Assembly: GCA_033065855.1 (NCBI GenBank)
Contig: JAVXUO010002984.1
Span: 1-64,000 of the forward strand
Direction of reading: 5' to 3'
DNA length: 64,000 bases
From: Escallonia rubra
Lineage: Eukaryota > Streptophyta > Magnoliopsida > Escalloniales > Escalloniaceae
Position 1 is the first letter of the stretch; each line of letters starts with the position of its first letter. Position numbers and translations under genes: made by a program. Shown here piece by piece: positions 33,772 through 46,436 of this stretch. Below the pieces are notes generated by a model. It saw only the letters and a list, made by a program, of their open reading frames with translations, did no database searches and was not told where the DNA came from.

Positions 33772-35251
33772 ATCTCCCATTTGGAGACTGATACAACTCC
33801 AATGCTGAAACTCCACACAAATGTTGGTCATACCATCCAAGAAGCATCAACGAAGACTAATCAAAGTTGAGCATAGGCTCCACTTTTGCTTGTCAACCAC
33901 CTTCGTTAACATGTCCATGGGATTCTTGTTGCCTTCAATCTTCTCCAAGTTCAGTTGTCCATCCTCTAACAGAGACCGTATAAAGTGATACCTCAACTGA
34001 ATATGCTTGGTCCTCGAATGAAATGCTAAGTTCTTGGCAAGATGTATCGCACTCTGACTATCAATCCATAACTTACAATTTACTTGCCCATATCCCAACT
34101 CTGTCAACAACCTCTAAAGCCAAATTATTTCCTTGGTTGCTTCTGTCACAACAACATATTCTGCTTCTGTTGTAGACAATGCAACAATCTTCTGTAACTT
34201 AGAGATCCAGCTTACCGCAGTCCCTCCTACAGAAAAAACATATCACGTGGTGCTTATCCCGCTGTCTCTATCACCGCCATGGTCTGCATCTACATAGCCT
34301 CGCACATCTATGTTATTACCCTAAAAACATAAGCAGAACCTGGATGTTCCTCTCAAATACCTGAGAATCCACTTCACTGCTTGCCAATGTTCCTTTCCTG
34401 GGTTTGTCATTTATAAAAGAAACAAAGTAGAAATTACCTCCAAGAGACTTTACCGCAGTAGGTCCGTAAACATCCGTATGAACTAACTCCAGTCTTTCAG
34501 TCTTCCTCTCTTTACCATCCTTCCGAAAATTGACCCGCTTTTGCTTTCCATAGACATAACCCTCGCAGAAATCCAACTGAATGTTCTTCATCCCTGGCAA
34601 TAGATTCTTTGAGTGTAGAATTCTCATACCACTCTCACTTAAATGTCCCAACCGGAGAAAGACAATTGGTGATATACCATCACCAATTGTCTTTCTCCGC
34701 ATTTCATCATTCATCACAGAACTCACAATATCATTAAGTGTTAGCGTTCTAGAGATAGTAGAATTACTCACTGTCGTCACCAAGTTATTCCAACTATCAG
34801 GCAGTGAACGCAGAAACAACAAAGCCCTAATTTCATCATCAAAATTAATGCCGACAGATTCCAATTGATTTGTAACACCGTTAAAATCATTTATATGATT
34901 AACAACAGAACCATTTTCAGACATTCTCATATTAAACAGTTTTTTCATGAGAAATACCTTATTCGAAGCAGAAGGTTTTTCATACAATTTCTCCAATGCT
35001 TTCATCACAGCCGCATTAGTTTTTTCTTTGGAGATATTGAATGCTACTTGTGGGATTAGGCTAAGTCTTACTGTAGCCGTAGCCTTTCTGTCCAAAATCG
35101 CCCACTCACTCGCATTCATCGCTTCAGGTTTCTCTCCCACCAGCGGTAGATACAGATCCTTCTGATACAAGTAGTCTTCAACTTGCATCTTTCATCACTG
35201 GAAATTCATACCATTAAACTTTTCGATCTTTCCTTTACCTTCTTCGGCCAT
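33772..35251 (-). pseudogene. Copia element C gag-pol with large internal deletions
   Basis: The ATG at 35249-35251 opens gag (MAEEGKGKIEKFNGMNF), which is cut by a stop at about 35198. Gag continues in a 290-codon frame (34316-35188): KMQVEDYLYQKDLYLPL, SASNKVFLMKKLFNMRM, LLFLRSLPDSW. Without a stop the same frame jumps to the gag-preintegrase segment (RLGHLSESGM, LDFCEGYVYGKQKRV) and the integrase start (ELVHTDVYGPT). It then passes to sequence from just before RNase H (a frameshifted KWILRYLRGTS-type motif). RNase H (KLWIDSQSAIHLAKNLAFHSRTKHIQ, PMDMLTKVV) lies at 33847-34260. Zinc knuckle, protease, most of integrase and all of reverse transcriptase are deleted. Confidence 0.85.
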
Positions 35252-35298
35252 TGCTCCCACTCAAACGTAGAACCTACGTGAGTAAAACTCGAACCCAA

Positions 35299-35310
35299 GC
35301 TCTGGTACCA
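35299..35310 (-). promoter_or_regulatory. Primer-binding site of copia element C
   Basis: The complement TGGTACCAGAGC differs from the standard initiator tRNA-Met site by one base and lies 2 bases from the LTR. Confidence 0.85.
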
Positions 35311-35312
35311 GT

Positions 35313-35737
35313 TGTTACGAAACGCAGCAACTACGAAGCAATATATTTGAAGAAAAAAGAAACGAGAAATTTAAATAAAAATAAAGCAAACGCACAACAC
35401 AAGAAATACGAGGTTCACCAATATGGCTACGTCTCCGGAGTATGACCAGATTTCGATTTCACTATTCAGCAGCATTACAACCAAAATCTTAACCCCCACT
35501 TTATATTGTGGTTTTCTCTCTTGACCCAAAACAATACAAGACCATGTATATTTATTTAGAGCTATAAGAGGTGATTTTTCTCTAAATAACCAATGTGGGA
35601 CAAGACACTTATATACTTGGGCTAAGTTGTGACCTATTTCAATAAGCAATATGGGACAACCTCACAAAAACTTGCTTTCGGGTCACTACCTCATTGTAAT
35701 AGTGTCTCTGGATTGAAATCAGGCTTCACATACAACA
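35313..35737 (-). mobile_element. Copia element C, 5' LTR
   Basis: The LTR runs from TGTTACGAAACG at the primer-binding site to CACATACAACA, so on the element strand it is TGTTGTATGTG to CGTAACA, about 425 bp. Its outer 35 bases reappear at 33735-33771. AAGAG at 35738-35742 would be one target-site copy. Confidence 0.75.
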
Positions 35738-36998
35738 AAGAGAATCTTATACTATTGTAAGCTTTACAATGAATTAAAGGTTTGCAAGTAGTTTCATATA
35801 CCAATCTTCTAAGTCTAACATGTTATACTGAATTTGGAACTAATCCTTTTCAAGTTAACTAACTAAAGGGAATTGGAAATGATTGAAAAATAAAAGGAAA
35901 TAAAAGGTAGATAGTGAGGTTTAAGACTAGCATTACTTTTGTGATAAAGGTGGTCGTTGTGTTTGACATGCGGTAGTTTTATATGTAAATGCTTATGGAG
36001 ATACGTTAGAAATCCTGATGTAGTGGTAGTAATGACAGGATTACAGATATGGTGACATTAGCAGAGGTTATGTAAAGAAAATAGTAGCACTAAAGTGTTC
36101 GGTTTTAGTATTATAATGGTGGATAATTGTTACTTAATTAGAACCTGAATTGGACAAAAGGTAACTCTGATTAAAATTGGTGTGATTCTAGGTTTAGTTC
36201 CTTGAGGAAAGTTGGATGTTTCCGAAATTCTATCTTAGGATTAAGAACTCTAAAAGTTTTAACTAGAAGGGCTTCTCTCCCGTTCGTGTTATATGCTACT
36301 CATGTACAACAATCAGAAAGTTCCCTTTAGTCAAAGTCAAAGTCATTTTCGAGATTTAACCAATTTATATATCGGACTTTTATGGTCTGAACAACTTCTC
36401 GGATGGTACTTTCAACATGCCATTTACGTAAAATTCTAATCATTTAAACGTAGATAAAAACACATTTTGTAAGGCGATCCAAAAAGCACATAAGTCTCAT
36501 AAAGAAAGATATAAGGCGACTACACGACACTTATGAGTTTGATATATTCTAACAAAAAGATTGTGTGATACTAAATTCGCACCTTTGTATGCTAAGCCAG
36601 CATCCTTTTTTATTAAAAGAGAACGCATTAGACATATCACAATACAAATATGCAAACATTCTATACTGGATTTTGACACGCAAAAATCAAAGAGGATAGA
36701 AATGACTACAAAAACCACATATTGGTGAAATTTTTTTTGTCACTTTTTCTTTTCTTAATAGTTGTTATAGATGATAGAATGGTAGAACCTAAATTTGAGC
36801 TAATACGATGTCTTCGTTTTAGACCAATATCATCAATATGATTGTTATGTCATCAATACTACTGTTTTTAAGATGCATACATGTATTGGCTCATATATTG
36901 TCTTCGAAACTCATTATCTTTGTTTCTCCTATGAAATTAGATTATGTTTTGGTTTTCCGAAGTATATGATTTACAATACAGCTACATTACATCGTGGT
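35738..36998. other. AT-rich region, probably part of a Helitron
   Basis: No gene is recognised. The Helitron terminus at 37028 is in plus orientation, so some of this stretch should belong to that element, but its 5' TC end is not identifiable. Confidence 0.35.
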
Positions 36999-37028
36999 CC
37001 CGTGCATTTGCACGGGTCCATTGCCTAG
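36999..37028 (+). mobile_element. Helitron 3' terminus
   Basis: A hairpin CCCGTGCATTTGCACGGG is followed 8 bases later by CTAG and then T. A GC-rich hairpin just inside a CTRR end, with insertion before T, is the Helitron 3' signature. Confidence 0.75.
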
Positions 37029-37770
37029 TGTTACTAACAAGCTAAGGAGTGTTCTCCTATATACTACTTAAAGTTCCTTTCAAGAGTCAATGTCACACAA
37101 GTGTTTTTCAAAGGTTTAAGTATGTGAGAAAATTTCAACTTCTCGCTTACAAGCAATGGTGGGACTAAAACACCAACGAGGAAAATTTGGTGGATTGATT
37201 TTGACATACAAGAAGAATCACATTTGCAAAATCCTAAAGTAAATAATACATGAATTCTTGGAAATGTATTGCAAAAGTGTAAACTTTATGGACGAAGAAT
37301 GATTGATGAAACTTGATAACACTCGCGCGCACACATCAAGTGGTGGTTGTCTTTTTGCAATTGAGAAAGTCGATGCCTTTTATGTGGTGAAGGTGTCCCA
37401 TAAGTCAGTTTTAGTTTGTGGTGGTGATGCCATTTGCTCACCGGGTAAGGTTGTGATTGGTAATGTGGTCTCTGTTATTTAACCAAGGGAGTGGCATAAG
37501 TTTAACACCATATATGCTCTTCTAGGCTTCAACTAAAGTAGAACATACACACACACAAAAAGAGAGAGAGAGACGTTAATAACGAGAGACGGTGCACACC
37601 CTAGAGTAGAGGTGCAAGAAGCGTGTTAATTCTGAGCTACAAGGTGAGCTGTTGAAGGAACACATTTAGGTGAGCTGCAGAGGGAACACATTTTGGTATG
37701 ATAATAATTTATGCCCTATAGCAATGCAGGAATTACTTTCTAGAAGTAATAGATCTCTTTCTCAATATTA
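37029..37770. other. Spacer between two Helitron ends
   Basis: It contains a short (AC)n(AG)n tract near 37550-37573 and otherwise nothing I recognise. Confidence 0.4.
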
Positions 37771-40389
37771 CTAGCCCAGAATCCCGTGCCAAGCACGGGA
37801 CTGTTTATTAACAGTAATTTATTTTAGTAGTTATGAAATGCATGGTAAAATATATTGCATAATTTTATAATTTTATGATTATTTTATCAAAGATAGTTAC
37901 TTTAATTTTTGGCTTGAACTTTGTTGTAATAAAATAAATTCACCCTTCTCGTGAAACATCAATAAGCAACGTCCTTGTGCATATTTACTAATTCTGATTT
38001 GGTACTATATAGATAAACACAAATTAAAACTTTATTTAGTACACAAAAAAAAGAAAAAGTAAAGAATTCTTATACAAGGAACATATTGAGATCAATTTGC
38101 TATAGCATAAGACATTTTGTTATTCTCTGAGTATCTTATAAAAATAATTTGTATTTTTGAATTGGTTGCCCATAATGTTAATTACATATTAGTTTAATTT
38201 TGATAGAGAAACTTTTGGTCCATATATTTGTTTATAGCATGTGATTTATAAAGTTAGTCAATACGACTAATTAAGTAAGTATGATGTGTAATTTTTAGAA
38301 GTAAATATAATACACCAACAACGTATACAGAGAAAATAGTAATTAGTGTATGAGGTAATTATATAAAGTTTAAAAAAGTTTAACCAACATGACTCTTAAG
38401 ATAGCTCAAAAGCTCATAGTAAAGAAATTGTTGAACAAAAGTTAACCAAGATTTTCCAAAGTATACAATAATCATGCTTACTAAGTAAGATTTATCTTCA
38501 TATATAATAAGGTTTTCAATCTAAGTTTTAGTTTACATTCATCACAACATAACTAATATCTTTTTAGACTTTATATGCAATTATAATCAAAATTATAAAA
38601 ATTAACATAAAAACATAAATCGTATATTGCTGATGCAAAATTTAGAGTTTAATTACTCACAAAAAAAAACCATAAAATATTAGTTCAAAACTTTTCTAAC
38701 ATAAAATTAGTTGAATTTAAGAAATACTCACATAATTAAGGTTTTAAATTTACATTATTTTTTAATATATCTCATATAGAATCTGCATATTATGGTATTT
38801 CTACATTTAACCAATGCGAGTAAATAAAATAGCACAAAACCTTAGAGTAAAAAAATTATTGACCAAAATTTTTAACTAACATATTTATCAAGTCAGATTT
38901 ATATTTGAATTTACAGAAAACTTAATTATGAATTTGAAATAGTACCTAATTTTTCTTATTAAATCTCTTCAGTAGTTTTTGTTTTACATGTTAATATTTA
39001 TGTTAGAGAGCTTTTTCGATATATAATATTCAAATAAACTCATAATAGGTTAGAAATTTTTGAATGTTTCGAATTGTTTTTCGAATTGCATAAGGCTATT
39101 ATTTGAATGTTTACTATATTTGCGGATTTAATTAATAACAAATTTAAGGACCTCGTTCAAAATAATGTTTGGAGATCTTTAGCAACATTAATATGTTTAA
39201 AATTCATTTTTGTAACTCTTATTATATTAGAAACACAATGCAAAGAGGTGTCATGAGTTATCATTACATTTCTCGCCTCAGTTATTATATATTCCCGAGT
39301 CAAACTCAAGTACGTTAATTTAATATTTTAAAAGTTACAAAAGGTGTATCAATGAATACCACATTTCAAGAAAGAAAAAGAGATTAACATCTTATAGAAA
39401 AAAGAAATCTACTTTTACTAAAACTATAATTGTTGGTAAGAAATTTTTAATACTTTATTTGTAACAATTTCAAGTAACTTATCAATACTATATTATTATT
39501 TAGTTCTTTAAGTAGTCCAACCTATAACCTTTCAAAATCAAGTCCCCTAGATTGAAAAGTTAGGTTAAGAGTTATTTATCTTTGAAATCATAAATGTCAT
39601 AGTCCATTCATATCTTCTTCAAAATCACTGTTTCAAGAAATCACCAACTTATTAAGATACGAACATGATATCCAATAGAATATCTTTTCGTCTCATACAC
39701 ATTTAAAATTGCAGTATTGATTAGATAGTTATGCAATTGTTGCATAATATTTGCATATGTATTTATGTTTACTTTAGTTCCTCTAAACTGTAAGTTTAAA
39801 GAACAATTACTAGATTGTGTTATAGTACCGTCGCTAGATTTTTTGCGTTCTTTAAGCTTTTCTTTTATATCGTCAAGCGGTACTGTAACACAATTTACTC
39901 ATTGTTCTTTCAACTTACCCTTCAAATGAACTAAAGCAAACATATATGCGTATGCAAATATTACGCGAGAATTGCATGACAATCTAATCAAGGTTTTAAT
40001 AGTCAAAATCAAAGCCTAGTGCTTAAATATATGTTTGTCGCGTAAAGTTTAAACGTTGTACACTTGATTTTCTAGATTTATAAGATTTACAAATATCGCG
40101 ACAATTATACCTTATGTTTTTCAACAGTAAAGAGTTTGATTTGTTTTCTAAATCCTTATACATGGAATATAATCAGTTTGGTGGTCCTGAAGTCTTATTT
40201 AAAAATGTTGACTCATAATTCGATTAGTAAATTTATATATCACATTATTCATTTTTAACAATGACTATCTTATGTATATTACATATATGTCAATATATAT
40301 GAATAATGATAATACATTTAACATAATTAGAACGTTATTTTTTCTTCTAAATATAAAAAGTTATTTTTGATTTGTCGATATATAAATTT

Positions 40390-41099
40390 TTATATTCACA
40401 TTAAAGAGTGATTTTAAGAATATATATAGTCAAAATTAAGTCATAATTATGTGTATTGATTAGGTTGAGTTCTAAAATATTTAAAATTAATTTTTAAATT
40501 ATACAACCTTCATTATTCTTGCAAAAATAATCAAACTTAAAAATAAGGTACCTAACAAAATTCAAATCAATTGTTAGATTATTTTTTTTCTAAGTCTCGT
40601 AAGTTGTTTAATCTTAATTGTAACAACAAATTTTTTTCCCTAAATCGAATGTACTATTTTTGCTTTGTGTGTGTGTGTCTATATATATATATATAAGTTT
40701 TAATAGTCATGTTAGAGTAGTTTTGAAGATATAATAATAGTCAATACTAAGTCCTAATAAGTTAGTGCAATGATTATGTTGAGTTTTAGAATGATTAGAA
40801 TCAGTTTTCAAATTATAGGGCTTACAAGAAACCCTCATTACTTCTGCAAAATTAATTAAATATAAAAGTATGGATCCTACCAAAATTTAAATTAACTATT
40901 AGATCACGTTTTTATTCTAAATCTCATATGTTATTTTGGGTCTATGAATTTTAATTTTCATATTAGAAAATACTTTTAAGGGCATAATTGTCAAAATAAA
41001 GTCTTAATAAATTAGTATATTGATTAGGTAGAATCTTAGAATGATTATAATTAATTTTTAAATTAATTTTTTTCTTCTAAATCGAAAGCATTATTTTTG

Positions 41100-41158
<59 letters not shown>

Positions 41159-41370
41159 TTTTTATATTAATATTAGAGAATAGTTTTGAAGATACAATAG
41201 TCAACATTTAGTCCTAATAAGTTAGTATGATGATAAGGTAGAGTTTTAGAATGATTAGAATTAGTTTTTTAATTTTAATGACATAATTGTCAAAAAGAAG
41301 TCTTAATAGATTAGTATATTGATAAGGTAGAGTTTTCGAATGATTAGAATTAGTTTTTAAATTAAATAAT
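40390..41370. repeat. Five diverged AT-rich tandem blocks
   Basis: A block with AAGTC(C/T)TAATAA, TTAGTATATTGATTAGGT, AGAATGATTAGAATTAG and TTTTTAAATT recurs near 40437, 40745, 41000, 41210 and 41305. The spacing shortens from about 300 to about 100 bp. A TA array (41101-41155) separates two of the blocks. Confidence 0.7.
41101..41155. repeat. (TA)n microsatellite
   Basis: An uninterrupted run of about 27 TA units. Confidence 0.95.
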
Positions 41371-41482
41371 ACTCAGAGGTTAATTAATCTTAAGATAAGG
41401 ATCTGACAACGTGTCATATAAAGCAGCGATGATGTGTCCCGCAAAGAAGTTATCAATGTCTTTCTCGCTTCGCTTATTATAT

Positions 41483-43414
41483 ACTCTCTCCGTTCTTAAA
41501 AGATTGATCTATTTGTTTTTGCACGTATATTAAGGATTTATGTTATATATTGCGTGTCTTTCCCATTTTACCCTTTAGAGAGATGGGGGAAGAGAGTGAG
41601 CCATGAGAGAGAAAATTGATTGGTAGAGTGTTAAATGTGGCGAGAGAAATAGAATAAAAATGTGTAAAGTGACAAGGTAGGGTTCTGTTTTTTGTTGATT
41701 AGGTATCAGTTGATTTACTTAGCGACAATACTTGAAATGGGAAAATCACTGAGAATGTCACTTAAAGAAAAAGCAAACTTATGGAATGATCATTCAAAAA
41801 AATCCATCCTTTTAACTTAAGTTGACGGGATTGTTTGCATTGCTACATGCCATGCGCACTAAGCAAATTGCATTCGTGCGCATAATCATGGACTTGAAAT
41901 AAGCTTGTTTGAACTTTGAAGGTCTAAGACTCTCATTCCAGTAACTAAAAAGTAAACCTTGTTCCTCTAGAAATTGGAGTCGTCGATCAGATTGGCATAC
42001 TCCTAGATTCAAAATGGAAAGGTATGAGCAACTTTGAAGTGGTTTGTTGAAAAATAAGGCAGCTGTTTGAATGCAAGATATTTTTTACATTGTTTTGGTA
42101 ACATCTCAAATACGTTTTTAGTTGGCTTGATTACTTTATCTGATGCGTTCTTTGTTTAGGTTATACGTACATATTTTTTAATCTTTGTTGATGTTTGACG
42201 ATGACAAGTAAGAGCATTATTGTTTTTGAAGTGAGCTATTATGAAGAAAAGATCTTCATGTAGTTGTTGTTGAAGATATGTTCATTGTTATGACACTAGA
42301 TGTTGTTTGCGTGCAGATTTTTGTTCTCGAATTGCCCAGTTGAGTTCATTTGCACAGCCCCTTTTAAAAGACATGGGTTTGGTACAAATTTTATGCTGAA
42401 CTCTAAGAACATATTTGCTAAATAGATTTTTCAATATGGTTTATAGTCTCCAATGTGCAAAGTAAAAGGTTGATCCCTAGAAGTAGACTAATTCCTAGGT
42501 GCTTTTGAGGCGATTTGTCTCAAATGGAGTTTGGCAAGATAAATCCTATTGATTATACTGTTGAGGCAAATTGATAAAAGACAATTTACTAATGACGTTT
42601 GTGGCTTTTTCTTTCTTTATCTTGATAAGTTGTTGAATCTGCTTTATAGTTCATGTGTATTAGATGATGCCGGATTTCATTTTTGAAGGAGCCTGACGGG
42701 GAAGGGAAAGTGATTTGAAGCACTCCCTTTAAAGATTGAAAATTCGAGGAGCAATTGCCACGTCAAAAGAGTTTAATTTTGGACTATGGTGTTAAACAAC
42801 CTACTCTTGAGGACCATTTTCCTTTTTCGCTTCTGCTAGCCTTATGATTGGTTAGGTTCTTAAATGTTCGCTCCCATTCCTTAAGTAGGACGATAATTAT
42901 TCTTTTTCTATTTCCTTCTAGGTGACCTTAAGGATGAAGCATCGTTCCTTTATATCTTTTTGAACATAAAACATAAACCTAGATCGAGTTCACCTTATGT
43001 TGGTTGCCTGCTACCACTCCAATGCCTTCTGATACAAGATAACGAATTCATGAGAATATAGACAATCTATATGTACTGAAAAGCGGTTTGCTAACTTTCA
43101 CGAGACGCACGAGCTCTTATTAATGTTTGGTGAATTAAAAGAGAATACTAATTGACGAATCACTTTTGCTAACACGCCACGTGCAATGCACGTGAGGAGA
43201 AACTAGTAGAATAAAAAAGTGTAAAGTGGTGGGACATGAGAGAGAAAATGAGTTGGTAGATAATTAAATGTGGTGGGAGAAATAGAATAAAAAAAGTATA
43301 AAAATGGTAAATATGTAAACATACCTACAAAATATTTCCTAATTTGAAAGTGATCAATTTTTGTGGGACGTCCAAAAAAGAAAATATTATCAGTTTTTTA
43401 GGGACGGAAGGAGT
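41483..43414. mobile_element. Stowaway-like element split by an inserted Helitron
   Basis: The left end ACTCTCTCCGTTCTTAAAAG and the complement of the right end ACTCCTTCCGTCCCTAAAAA are inverted repeats of the Stowaway (CTCCCTCCGT) type, with TA outside each. The MITE's own sequence is present at about 41483-41690 and 43207-43414. Both parts share GAGAGAGAAAATGAGTTGGTAGA-like and AAATAGAATAAAAA words. Confidence 0.6.
41690..43206 (+). mobile_element. Nonautonomous Helitron inside the Stowaway-like element
   Basis: The 3' end has hairpin CACGTGCAATGCACGTG (43178-43194), an 8-base spacer and CTAG (43203-43206), followed by T. The preceding 1.5 kb has no coding sequence I recognise. The 5' end is not fixed; it lies somewhere after the last MITE-like sequence near 41690. 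Confidence 0.6.
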
Positions 43415-44599
43415 ATTATATAGATAACGGGCCGGGCGGTCATTTGCCCTTCATGGCTTGCTGGCTGTAGGCTGCAGCCTTGCCCATATAAACATGACCA
43501 CTTCGTGCAAACAAACTATCTAGCTCAGGGACATCTGATATCGTCAGTTGAACTATCTTCTATCGCGCGTGTATATCATGGCCCCAAATTATTTGAGACA
43601 TTCTTACACCGGCTTCATGGTATAAAATAGCATATATCTAGCTCGCTCTGCTCTGCGCTGCTCTGCTCTGCTCTGCTCTAGTATACTGATAAATCAGTAC
43701 ATGGTACTCTTTAACTAAACTTCATGCCGCATATAAAAACGCCACTTGCAAATAAGCTTGTTACAGAAAGCTAGTCGTACAAAAACATGCGACATGCCAA
43801 TTAATGGAAAACCACCTAAACCTTAGCTTACCGATCAATGGATTCTTCACAGCGTTGAATTAACTTGTCGGTTAAATGATATACAAATAGCAACTTGGAT
43901 GCTGGCACTGTTGAGGAGTAATGTGGCCGTTCCCTTTCATGAGTGGCACCAAATATTCAACACTTCCCATCAGCCACCCAACTTAAAAAAGAGTATAAGC
44001 GCTCTTAATTTCCCAGTAGCCCAACTCCTTGGTATTCATTTATGTTGTAGCTTTAGATTTGGAATCTAAGCTTTATATGACAAAGCAAACCCATTCATCC
44101 ACGTGTCAACTCCTCAGGAGAATATCCACCAGGCAGCCATTTAAGCCTCTCCATGCAGCAAATGATCTTGAGACGAGAGAAGATGATGTCTTTTAGGGTT
44201 TTTTTTATTCAATGTGTGCGATTTGACAAGATTCTTGCTTCAACATTAAGATGGGGAACGGAGTGGAGGAATGAAGCTGATCTGACCTCTCAGGAATTCG
44301 TTTCAAAGCTTAAAAAAAGGCACACTCTAAAGCAAGAAAGGCTAAAGATACAAGTTAATGGGTTGCTGCATATTATATACAAAAACATACGGGCAACACC
44401 CCGAAGGCTATAGCATGAGGAAAAGTGTGAAAAAGCAAAAGAACCAACATGGGCAGCTCACTGGTTCGAAAGAGTTGGCTGCACATGCAAAAGCGATTCA
44501 CTGTTGACTAGGCTCTTGAAATTCCTACAAAATGACCTTTTTCCTGTGTTATGGATGGCCTCTCAGGTTCTATGGCCAAAGTAGGATTAGGAATCAGGT
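43415..44599. other. Intergenic stretch with no recognised gene
   Basis: Apart from the CTCTG microsatellite I see no firm feature. An 86-codon plus frame at 44153-44413 has no recognisable motif and may be chance. Confidence 0.4.
43645..43680. repeat. (CTCTG)n microsatellite
   Basis: About seven imperfect CTCTG units (GCTCTGCTCTGCGCTG and following). Confidence 0.9.
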
Positions 44600-45431
44600 G
44601 ATAGACATAAAGCGGGTAAGAAAAGTACGCCTCTCCTGAACCCCCGTAAAGGAAACTACACCCTAAGCCTTCCCAGGAAATTTATCTTCCACGCTGGATA
44701 CAGGACATCACATATTATGTTCCCCTTGGGTTGTACTCCGCAAGGCCTTCTACAGATTAGCTGAACACCCATGCTGCCTTCACCAAATACACTCAGAGGA
44801 ACTGCAAACACTCACAATGTCTATAAGTAATGCTTGAACTTGAGCACTGGAATTGGCCAAGTCATCTTATCTATGCTGTAGCAATCCTCTAGGTTCTAAT
44901 GGCGCCCGATTTGATAACCTCACCAAGGAAATCATAGCTAACATCAATGTTCTTCCTTTATAACGTTTTAGCTATCACAAGATACAACATTTAGATCACG
45001 TTGTATGCCGAAGTAGATAATCAAGCATCATTACCAGATAACTTCATTTGCCTCTTGCCTCTATTTTAATTTATCACAGATAAGTTTACCAGAAACAGCT
45101 TTATCACAATGAGCAAGTATGTTACCAACAGCATCTAGAAAACCTTTCACATTTTCACAGTCCAAACTTCCGTCTGGTAATCATCAGCTATAGAGTTTCT
45201 CGTATAACTCAAGCTCAACCGATTAGCTCGTTCCTATCTAGCAAAACGTGCCTTGTCAGCTTTGGAACTAGCTAGTTTCCTTCGGAGCAGGTGGTTTAAG
45301 CTCTCTAATAACTATGACAATGTCCATAAAGCCTAAAGCAGATTCAATGCTTCGCTTCCACCTCTTGTAGTTTGTTCCATTGAGTGGCTCAACAGCACGC
45401 AGATTAGCAGCTGTGATGGAGTTATTATAAA
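44600..45431 (-). pseudogene. Copia relic D: gag fused to RNase H tail
   Basis: On the minus strand the right part (about 45068-45431) reads as copia gag: ITAANLRAVEPLNGTNYKRW, SIESALGFMDIVIVIRE, LDCENVKGFLDAVGN, DKAVSGKLICDKLK. The left part (44600-45065) matches the RNase H tail of relic E at 53430-53875 at about 80 percent by eye (IRT.RIATA, PIP.LKFKHYL). Everything from gag to late RNase H is missing. Several stops are present. Confidence 0.75.
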
Positions 45432-46299
45432 TTGTAAATACATATACATCAATTTACACAGCCGATTCAGGAAGTCACATCGAGGGAGCCAAAAGTTGCA
45501 TGCAAAATCTTAGTTGCGAGTGTAATAAAGTTGATCTTAATGACCATAGTTGACGCAGCAAGCGACGTCAAATAAGTTTGAAACAATTATAGTCTTCACT
45601 TTCATGACATGTGCGTTAGAACTAGTATCACATCCAATTTGAGGTTATATAATAAGCGTACATTTACACATTATTTTTTACTGATTTTTTATTTGTATCT
45701 CTCGTTCGTCCTTTGATATAGGGAGTCTCTTGCTTCTAATAGACTAGATTGGAAAATGTAAAAAATTGCTGCTATTTTTGAAGGAGGTACCCGTGTAGAG
45801 AAATGCAACAGAAGAAAACGGAAAAGAGCCCATGGTGGTCTTAATTAGCTCTTCTATGGGTTGTGAAATCCAGGTGGTGGGTTGGTTGTTTGTTGCTTTG
45901 TATCTTAAACAAGCATCCATTTGTCTCATGCATTATTATGCTGTTCAGAATCCAAAACCTCCAACCTCGCTCTCGTTTCCCATCTCTCTGACATGCACAA
46001 TTGTTTAGAAATAATTGGACTAAATGCTACTCATATATAGTACTCGTGAGTATATCGGTTATACACATATGAAAGATGCAAATTTCAGATTGAATAGAGA
46101 GACAAAGTGTTAGTCAAAAGTTTGAGTTTGTCAATACAAAAAAAATAAAATTAATAATTAGAATTTTTTTTTGTGAATTGAGACTAAAATAACATAACAT
46201 AGAGAACTGATAAATTCACTCCAAACTTAAGCTCTCCCAAACTCCAATTAAAGACAAAAATGAAGTGGAAGAGTTCAAATTCCAGAATATATATTAGAA
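45432..46299. other. Intergenic AT-rich sequence
   Basis: I see no gene or clear element end. Confidence 0.4.
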
Positions 46300-46436
46300 A
46301 ATTTTAGCCTTTTAACTTTGATGCTTGAACTAAATGTAATGTTGGCCGGTAATACAAAAGTTTGTTAGTGAAAAATATATGGGATGACCATGGTCCCCCC
46401 CCCCCCCCCCCCCGTCCTATTGTATGTCCGCCCCTA
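46300..46436. mobile_element. Possible end of a nonautonomous hAT, with poly-C
   Basis: The complement of the right edge reads TAGGGGCGGACATACAATAG, resembling Tip100-like hAT ends. A run of 19 C (46395-46413) follows the palindrome ACCATGGT. The other end was not found. Confidence 0.35.

Larger units (their letters stand above)
37771..41420 (-). mobile_element. Helitron body, copy 1 (minus orientation)
   Basis: The 3' end on the minus strand is hairpin CCCGTGCTTGGCACGGG (37783-37799), then CTAG (37771-37774), with T next to it. The body is AT-rich and non-coding. It is collinear with 49640-53340 at several points: 38090 with 49740 (CATATTGAGATACAATTTG-like), 39260-39400 with 52640-52790, and 39590-39830 with 53030-53260. 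It encodes no Rep/helicase, so it is nonautonomous. The 5' end near 41420 is a guess. Confidence 0.55.

Noticed and set aside
44153..44413. 86-codon frame after a leader-like sequence
   Set aside because: No motif is recognised and nearby sequence is copia relic. Not enough support for a gene.
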